A stretch of 9,707 nucleotides of DNA from DASVBJ01 sp036375895 (lineage in GTDB: Bacteria > Actinomycetota > Actinomycetes > JACCUZ01), in the NCBI GenBank assembly GCA_036375895.1, contig DASVBJ010000211.1, positions 1 to 9,707 of the forward strand. The letters are read 5' to 3'. This document shows, piece by piece, positions 5,353 to 9,707 of this stretch. The notes below the pieces were generated by a model. That model was not told where the DNA came from. It saw only the letters and a list, made by a program, of their open reading frames with translations, and ran no database searches. Position 1 is the stretch's first letter; each line of letters opens with the position of its first letter. Made by a program: the position numbers and the translations under genes.

Positions 5353-5382
5353 ATGTCAGCCACCTACGTCATTACGCACTAG
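5353..5382 (+). CDS. Putative cimA leader peptide (9 aa)
   Basis: A nine-codon frame, MSATYVITH, ends in TAG at 5380-5382. It contains Thr, Val, Ile, Thr, the precursor and products of the pathway that the next gene feeds. The Ile codon is ATT, whereas Ile in the long genes here appears to be almost always ATC, so slow decoding under isoleucine shortage is plausible. The ATG lies 7 nt after a -10-like box, so it would be translated from a nearly leaderless transcript. An ACGGAG touches the ATG but is too close to act as a normal Shine-Dalgarno. It sits just ahead of a hairpin and an intrinsic terminator, as leader peptides of ribosome-mediated attenuators do. No family match is claimed. Confidence 0.6.
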   Translation: MSATYVITH

Positions 5383-5416
5383 CGCGCCGCACCGAGCCCC
5401 GGTCAGCGCGCAGACC
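5382..5416 (+). promoter_or_regulatory. Attenuator: leader hairpin and candidate antiterminator
   Basis: GCGCGC (5382-5387, starting on the last base of the leader stop codon) pairs with GCGCGC at 5406-5411, and inside it ACCG (5391-5394) pairs with CGGT (5400-5403). This hairpin directly abuts the terminator stem. If a stalled ribosome covers its 5' arm, GGTC (5401-5404) is freed to pair with GACC (5413-5416), which belongs to the terminator's 5' arm. That would be a small antiterminator. The 4-bp antiterminator is short, so the mechanism is tentative. Confidence 0.5.
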
Positions 5417-5441
5417 TCCCGCACCCGCGGGGGGTCTTTTT
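5412..5441 (+). terminator. Intrinsic terminator just upstream of cimA
   Basis: AGACCTCCCGC (5412-5422) pairs with GCGGGGGGTCT (5427-5437) over 11 positions with one T-G wobble and a 4-nt ACCC loop. Five T residues (5437-5441) follow, then GTTT. This is the only clear stem-plus-T-tract terminator in the window, and it is placed 16 nt before the cimA ATG, where it can only make sense as a conditional attenuator. In this GC-rich setting the T-run stands out. Confidence 0.88.
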
Positions 5442-5457
5442 GTTTGGAGCAGCGGTC

Positions 5458-7062
5458 ATGAGCCCAGTCACCCCGCCCGCCCGCGAGGCCTTCCACGTCT
5501 ACGACACGACCCTGCGCGACGGCGCCCAGCAGGAGGGGCTCGCGTTCTCGGTCACCGACAAGCTCGCCGTGGCCCGTCACCTCGACGACCTCGGCGTCGG
5601 GTTCATCGAGGGCGGCTGGCCCGGGGCCAACCCCAAGGACACCGAGTTCTTCCGGCGGGCCGGGAGCGAGCTCGACCTGCGGCATGCGCAGCTCGCCGCG
5701 TTCGGGGCCACCCGCCGGCCCGGCGCGAAGGCCGCGGACGACCCCCTCGTGGCCGCCCTGCGCGACTCCGGCGCGCCCGTCGTCACGCGGGGGGCCAAGA
5801 GCCACGACCGGCACGTCGAGCTCGCGCTGCGCACCACCCTGCACGAGAACCTCGCGATGGTGCGCGACACCGTGCGGCACCTGCGCGCGGAGGGCCGACG
5901 GGTGTTCCTCGACGCCGAGCACTTCTTCGACGGCTACCTCAGCAACCCGGCGTACGCCGTCGAGGTGCTGCGGGCAGCCGCGGAGGAGGGCGCCGACGTC
6001 GTGGTGCTCTGCGACACCAACGGGGGTCGGCTGCCCGACGAGGTCGCCGACGTCGTGCACGCCGTCGCCGAGGCGACCGGGGCCCGGCTCGGCATCCACT
6101 GCCACAACGACACCGGCTGCGCCGTCGCCAACTCGCTGGCGGCCGTGGACGCGGGGGCGACGCACGTGCAGGGCACCCTCAACGGCTACGGCGAGCGCAC
6201 CGGCAACGCGGACATCCTCACCGTGGTCGCCAACCTCGAGCTCAAGCGCGACCGGCCGGTGCTGCCCACCGGGCTGCTGCGGGAGGGCACCCGCATCGCC
6301 CACGCGGTGTCCGAGCTGGCCAACGTGCCGCCCTACTCGCGCCAGCCGTACGTCGGGGCGTCGGCCTTCGCGCACAAGGCCGGGCTGCACGCCTCCGCCG
6401 TGCGCGTCGACCCGATGCTCTACCAGCACGCCGACCCGGAGGCCGTCGGCAACGACATGCGGATGCTGGTGTCCGAGATGGCCGGCCGGGCCAGCATCGA
6501 GCTCAAGGGTCGCGAGCTGGGTTACGACCTCGCGGGCGACCAGGCGCTGCTGAGCCGCGTCACCGAGCGGGTCAAGGACCTCGAGGCGCGCGGCTACACC
6601 TTCGAGGCGGCCGACGCGTCGTTCGAGCTGCTGCTGCGCGAGGAGGTCACCGGCGCGCCGGTCGACCTGTTCGAGGTCGAGTCCTGGCGGGTCATCGTGG
6701 ACGCCCGCGGTGACGGCTCCGCGGTCGCGGAGGCGACCGTCAAGGTCCGGGCCGGCGGTGAGCGGATCGTCGCCGTGGGGGAGGGCAACGGGCCCGTCAA
6801 CGCACTCGACCACGCGTTGCGCACGGCCCTCGCGCAGGCGTACCCCGAGCTGGCCAAGCTGCAGCTGATCGACTACCGGGTGCGCATCGTGGACGCGGCG
6901 CACGGCACCGACGCGGTCACCCGGGTGCTGGTGGAGACCAGCGACGGCGAGACCTCGTGGGAGACCGTCGGCGTGCACCCCAACATCATCGAGGCATCCT
7001 GGGAGGCGCTCCTCGATGCAGTGACCTTCGGCCTGCTCCGGCACGGGCGGGCGTCGGGCTGA
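5458..7062 (+). CDS. cimA: Citramalate synthase (CimA-type)
   Basis: This 534-aa member of the HMG-CoA lyase/isopropylmalate synthase superfamily is expected to condense pyruvate with acetyl-CoA to (R)-citramalate, a threonine-independent entry to isoleucine. The TIM-barrel domain starts with VYDTTLRDGAQQEG (R20 and D21 catalytic). FIEGGWPGANPKD (about 49-61) is typical of the CimA-type family. The metal ligands are in HCHNDTG (H214, H216), followed by GTLNGYGERTGNAD (239-252) and HKAGLHASAV (306-315). The C-terminal part from about residue 425 resembles the LeuA allosteric/dimerisation domain that binds the end product. ATG 5458 is chosen because GGAG (5446-5449) lies 8 nt upstream. An in-frame TTG at 5440 falls in the terminator T-tract and is rejected. 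The gene sits behind a leader-peptide attenuator. An isopropylmalate or homocitrate synthase relative is less likely. Confidence 0.9.
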   Translation: MSPVTPPAREAFHVYDTTLRDGAQQEGLAFSVTDKLAVARHLDDLGVGFIEGGWPGANPKDTEFFRRAGSELDLRHAQLAAFGATRRPGAKAADDPLVAALRDSGAPVVTRGAKSHDRHVELALRTTLHENLAMVRDTVRHLRAEGRRVFLDAEHFFDGYLSNPAYAVEVLRAAAEEGADVVVLCDTNGGRLPDEVADVVHAVAEATGARLGIHCHNDTGCAVANSLAAVDAGATHVQGTLNGYGERTGNADILTVVANLELKRDRPVLPTGLLREGTRIAHAVSELANVPPYSRQPYVGASAFAHKAGLHASAVRVDPMLYQHADPEAVGNDMRMLVSEMAGRASIELKGRELGYDLAGDQALLSRVTERVKDLEARGYTFEAADASFELLLREEVTGAPVDLFEVESWRVIVDARGDGSAVAEATVKVRAGGERIVAVGEGNGPVNALDHALRTALAQAYPELAKLQLIDYRVRIVDAAHGTDAVTRVLVETSDGETSWETVGVHPNIIEASWEALLDAVTFGLLRHGRASG

Positions 7063-7104
7063 CGCGTCGCTCGTGCTGCCCGAGAGGTCGCAGCCCCCGA
7101 CCGG

Positions 7105-7110
7105 TAATCT
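7105..7110 (+). promoter_or_regulatory. -10 box of the FAH-family gene, leaderless arrangement
   Basis: TAATCT, a good TANNNT match, ends 6 nt before the GTG start at 7117. No Shine-Dalgarno is present. It lies in the 54-nt gap after cimA and probably drives both the hydrolase gene and the overlapping gltX. Confidence 0.58.
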
Positions 7111-7116
7111 CGCCAG

Positions 7117-7911
7117 GTGCGGATCGCGAGATACACCACCGGTGACGGGGTTGCGTTCGGGCTGGTCGAGGGGGATCTCGAGGACCCGTCGGCCCTGACC
7201 GTCCGGCGGATCGACGGCCACCCCTTCGCCCCCTTCCAGGCCGTCGGCGACCCGGTGCCGCTGTCCGGGGTGCGGCTCGTCGCGCCCGTCCTGCCGAGCA
7301 AGGTCGTCGCGATCGGGCGCAACTACGCCGAGCACGCAAAGGAGATGGGCCAGCAGGTCGACGACGTGCCGATCGTCTTCCTCAAGCCGTCGACCTCGGT
7401 CATCGGCCCGGGCGAGTCGATCCAGTACCCCGTGGGCGTGTCCGAACAGGTCGAGTACGAGGGCGAGCTGGCCGTCGTCATCGCCCGGATGTGCCGCGAG
7501 GTCCCCGTCGAGCGCGCGGCCGACGTCGTGCTCGGCTTCACCTGTGCCAACGACGTGACCGCCCGTGACCTCCAGCGCGCCGAGGCGCAGTGGGGCCGAG
7601 CCAAGGGCTTCGACACGTTCTGTCCCCTCGGGCCCTGGATCGAGACCGACCCGGTCTCCACCTTCGCGGAGGACCTGGCCCTCACGACGACCGTCAACGG
7701 TGAGCTCCGCCAGGCCGGGCGGACCTCCCAGATGGCCCGCGGAGTCGCCGAGCTGGTGGCCCACGTCACCGCCGCGATGACGCTGCTGCCGGGCGACGTG
7801 ATCCTCACTGGCACCCCCGCGGGTGTCGGCCCCCTCGCGGTCGGCGACGAGGTCGCTGTGACGATCGAGGGCATCGGCACCCTGACCAACAAGGTGGTTA
7901 CCCGTGGCTGA
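7117..7911 (+). CDS. Fumarylacetoacetate hydrolase family protein
   Basis: This is a 264-aa FAH-family enzyme. Members use a divalent metal to cleave or isomerise acylpyruvate-type compounds (fumarylpyruvate hydrolase, HpcE-like isomerase/decarboxylase, oxaloacetate decarboxylase). The core motifs are KVVAIGRNYAEHAKE (62-76), FLKPSTSVIGPG (88-99), VEYEGELAVVI with metal ligands E115 and E117, ANDVTARDLQ with D146, KGFDTFCPLGPW (163-174) and LLPGDVILTGTPAGVGPL (233-250). The short N-terminal region matches bacterial single-domain forms. The substrate cannot be told from sequence. The GTG start is supported by a TAATCT box 6 nt upstream and by the homologous N-terminus. Its end overlaps the gltX start by 8 nt, so the two are transcribed and probably translated together, as in the M. 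tuberculosis pair Rv2993c-gltS. The conserved pairing suggests a housekeeping or metabolite-repair role (inference). Confidence 0.92.
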   Translation: MRIARYTTGDGVAFGLVEGDLEDPSALTVRRIDGHPFAPFQAVGDPVPLSGVRLVAPVLPSKVVAIGRNYAEHAKEMGQQVDDVPIVFLKPSTSVIGPGESIQYPVGVSEQVEYEGELAVVIARMCREVPVERAADVVLGFTCANDVTARDLQRAEAQWGRAKGFDTFCPLGPWIETDPVSTFAEDLALTTTVNGELRQAGRTSQMARGVAELVAHVTAAMTLLPGDVILTGTPAGVGPLAVGDEVAVTIEGIGTLTNKVVTRG

Positions 7912-9400
7912 GCAGCCGCCGTCCTCGCCCGTCGTACGCACCCGCTTCGCGCCCTCGCCGAGCGGCGACCTGCACGTCGGCAACATCCGGACCGCGCTGT
8001 ACGCGTGGGCCTACGCCCGGCACACCCACGGCACGTTCGTCTTCCGCATCGAGGACACCGACCGGAGCCGAGTCACCCCCGAGAACATCAACGCGGCGAT
8101 CGAGTCCCTGCGCTGGCTCGGGCTCGACTGGGACGAGGGGCCCGAGGTCGGTGGCGACCACGGCCCCTACCTGCAGAGCCAGCGGCTGGAGCTGTACGAC
8201 GAGTGGGCCCGGCGGTTCCTCGCGCAGGGCGACGCCTACCGCTGCTACTGCACCCCGGAGGAGCTCGACGAGCGACGCGAGGAGCAGCGCCGGCAGGGCA
8301 AGCCGCCGGGCTACGACGGGCGCTGCCGCACGCTGTCCGCGGAGCAGGTGGCCGCGTACGAGGCCGAGGGCCGTCAGCCGGTGCTGCGGTTCCGGATGCC
8401 CGAGGGCAGCACGACCTTCCACGACCTGATCCGCGGCGAGGTGACCTTCGACCACGCCAACGTGCCCGACTTCGTGCTCGTCCGTGCGGACGGGTCGCCG
8501 CTCTACACGCTCGCGGTGGCCGTGGATGACGTGCTCATGGAGATCACGCACATCCTGCGCGGCGAGGACCTCCTGTCCTCGACGCCGCGCCAGATCGCCG
8601 TCTACCGGGCGATGGGCGTCGCCGACGAGGACCTGCCGGCCTTCGCGCACCTGCCGTTCGTGATGGGAGAGGGCAACACCAAGCTGTCCAAGCGGTACGC
8701 CGCCTCCTCGATCGGCTACTACCGGTCGGCCGGTTTCCTGCCCGAGGCGGTCTGCAACTACCTCGCGCTGCTCGGCTGGTCGCTCGGCGACGACCGTGAG
8801 GACTTCACCCTCGACGAGATGGCGGCGGCCTTCACGTTGGAGCGGGTGAACAAGAACCCGGCGCGCTTCGACCTGCACAAGCTCGAGGCCATCAACGGCG
8901 ACAAGATCCGCGCCCTCACCACCGAGGACTTCGTCACGTGGATCATGCCCTTCCTGCAGCAGGCCGGTCTGGTCTCGCACGAGCCCACCGACGACGAGCT
9001 CGGCCTTGTCGCCGGAGGGGCACCGCTCATCCAGGAGCGGATGGTCCACCTGACCGAGGCCGTGGACATGCTCGGCTTCCTGCTGGTCGACGAGGAGCAC
9101 TTCACCGTCGACGACGAGGCCGCGTCCCGGTCGCTGACCCACGAGTCGGTGCCCGTGCTCGAGGCGGCCGTCGCCGCGCTCGAGGGGCTGGACACCTGGC
9201 TGACCGAGCCGATCGAGCTGGCGCTGCGCGCCGCCCTGGTCGATGGGCTCGGGATCAAGCCCAAGCACGCCTTCGGCCCGGTGCGCGTGGCGGTCAGCGG
9301 GCGCCGGGTGTCGCCGCCGCTCTTCGAGTCCATCGAGCTGCTCGGCCGGGACAAGACCCTCCATCGCCTGCGCGACGCGCTGGCCGTCGCGCGCGCGTGA
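7904..9400 (+). CDS. gltX: Glutamyl-tRNA synthetase
   Basis: This 498-aa class I aminoacyl-tRNA synthetase charges tRNA-Glu. In actinobacteria it is usually non-discriminating and also charges tRNA-Gln, which GatCAB then amidates. The N-terminus RFAPSPSGDLHVGN carries the HIGH-type motif as H24-V25-G26-N27. FRIEDTDRSR (R48 to D53) is the glutamate-site signature. A putative zinc region has C114, C116 and C141, but Thr occupies the place of the His found in E. coli, so zinc binding is uncertain. The KMSKS-type loop is KLSKR (260-264), followed by YAASS rather than the more usual His-Gly or Asp-Pro continuation. LNYLALLGW-like and ARFD motifs mark the anticodon-binding half. The GTG at 7904 is chosen because AAGGTGG (7891-7897) lies 6 nt upstream. 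It overlaps the FAH-family stop by 8 nt, which suggests translational coupling. Confidence 0.97.
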   Translation: MAEQPPSSPVVRTRFAPSPSGDLHVGNIRTALYAWAYARHTHGTFVFRIEDTDRSRVTPENINAAIESLRWLGLDWDEGPEVGGDHGPYLQSQRLELYDEWARRFLAQGDAYRCYCTPEELDERREEQRRQGKPPGYDGRCRTLSAEQVAAYEAEGRQPVLRFRMPEGSTTFHDLIRGEVTFDHANVPDFVLVRADGSPLYTLAVAVDDVLMEITHILRGEDLLSSTPRQIAVYRAMGVADEDLPAFAHLPFVMGEGNTKLSKRYAASSIGYYRSAGFLPEAVCNYLALLGWSLGDDREDFTLDEMAAAFTLERVNKNPARFDLHKLEAINGDKIRALTTEDFVTWIMPFLQQAGLVSHEPTDDELGLVAGGAPLIQERMVHLTEAVDMLGFLLVDEEHFTVDDEAASRSLTHESVPVLEAAVAALEGLDTWLTEPIELALRAALVDGLGIKPKHAFGPVRVAVSGRRVSPPLFESIELLGRDKTLHRLRDALAVARA

Positions 9401-9407
9401 CACCGCG

Positions 9408-9707
9408 GTGAGCTGGCCGGGCGGCGAACGCTACCCGCAGCTGCTGCGCACCCCCACCCACCGGTGGTGGAAGCCGCTGCTGGGGCTGCTGCTGGCGACC
9501 GTCGTCCTCGTGGTCGGCGGCGTCGGGGTCGTGCTCGCCGCGGTGCTCGTCGCGGCGCTGACAGGCGCTCAGGACCCGTTCGCCGAGGAGGCCCTGAGCG
9601 CGGACACCCCGCTGGGCCTGCTCACGGTCAACCTCACCATCCTGATGATCGTGCCGGCGGCGCTGCTCGCCGTCCTCGTCGTCCACCGCGAGAGCCCCGG
9701 CTGGCTC
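9408..9707 (+). CDS. Membrane protein, probable CPBP-family intramembrane protease (N-terminal part)
   Basis: A frame starts at GTG 9408, 7 nt after the gltX stop, and runs off the end of the window without a stop (100 codons seen). The N-terminus has a cytoplasmic segment ending in RTPTHRWWKPL, a hydrophobic stretch at about residues 24-51, a short acidic loop (DPFAEEALSAD), then a second hydrophobic segment at about 69-92 ending in VVHRESPGWL. This layout (a Trp-rich lead-in, Leu/Val-rich helices, and an Arg/Pro/Gly-Trp turn) is typical of the start of actinobacterial CPBP/Abi-type (CAAX-protease-like) membrane proteins. The Glu/His catalytic motifs would lie beyond the window and cannot be checked. 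No clear Shine-Dalgarno is seen, so translation may depend on coupling to gltX. It is probably cotranscribed with gltX. Confidence 0.68.
   Translation, partial: MSWPGGERYPQLLRTPTHRWWKPLLGLLLATVVLVVGGVGVVLAAVLVAALTGAQDPFAEEALSADTPLGLLTVNLTILMIVPAALLAVLVVHRESPGWL

Noticed and set aside
5440..5457. TTG start for cimA six codons upstream
   Set aside because: This codon is part of the T-tract of the intrinsic terminator. ATG 5458 has GGAG at 8-nt spacing and gives the expected N-terminus.
5341..5457. T-box or metabolite riboswitch upstream of cimA
   Set aside because: No conserved T-box sequence or known riboswitch core is visible, and the space between promoter and terminator is under 100 nt. 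A leader peptide explains the layout better.
1..9707. Mobile element, CRISPR array, tRNA or rRNA genes
   Set aside because: No transposase or integrase motifs, no regularly spaced repeat-spacer series, and no tRNA-like cloverleaf or rRNA sequence was recognised on reading. The repeats present are palindromic intergenic elements only.

Overview
The window is about 9.7 kb of very GC-rich DNA with strong G/C third-position bias, frequent GTG starts, and short TANNNT promoter boxes 6-7 nt before start codons. All of this points to a high-GC Actinomycetota chromosome. Micrococcales is my guess, held weakly. Every gene I can support is on the + strand. No insertion sequence, phage gene, CRISPR array, tRNA or rRNA was recognised. 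This is core chromosomal, amino-acid-biosynthetic DNA, and the unusual content lies in the intergenic regions.

Layout: (1) 1-162 is the 3' end of ilvC (ketol-acid reductoisomerase). (2) 163-438 is an intergenic region with a repeated AAGTGCATGATCGCTGC motif (two direct copies and one inverted), a very long hairpin, a perfect CRP/GlxR-type palindrome and a promoter. (3) 439-2028 is serA (phosphoglycerate dehydrogenase). (4) 2029-2422 holds what looks like a tiny self-contained transcription unit: a promoter, a 14-codon leader peptide with rare Val-Leu codons, switchable RNA pairings, a 27-aa ORF with a strong Shine-Dalgarno, and a perfect 15-bp terminator-like hairpin. (5) 2423-3475 is leuB and 3513-4604 is ilvE, both apparently leaderless. 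(6) 4734-5141 is a small SseB-domain protein behind a possible stress-sigma promoter. (7) 5142-5457 has no long gene. It holds a second three-copy inverted/direct repeat and then a ribosome-mediated attenuator: a 9-codon leader peptide containing Val-Ile, a hairpin, and an intrinsic terminator ending 16 nt before the next start codon. (8) 5458-7062 is cimA-type citramalate synthase. (9) 7117-7911 is a fumarylacetoacetate hydrolase family gene overlapping gltX (7904-9400, glutamyl-tRNA synthetase). (10) 9408 to the end is the start of a membrane protein that looks like a CPBP-family protease.

Functionally, ilvC, ilvE, leuB and cimA cover parts of isoleucine, valine and leucine synthesis, and serA supplies serine. 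The order ilvC - serA - leuB - FAH family - gltX resembles the M. tuberculosis region ilvC, serA1, leuB, Rv2993c, gltS, so the gene content is conserved. The points most worth following up are the orphan leader/micro-ORF unit after serA, the cimA attenuator, the CRP-type site before serA, and the two families of palindromic repeats. All functional statements about these regulatory elements are inferred from sequence alone.
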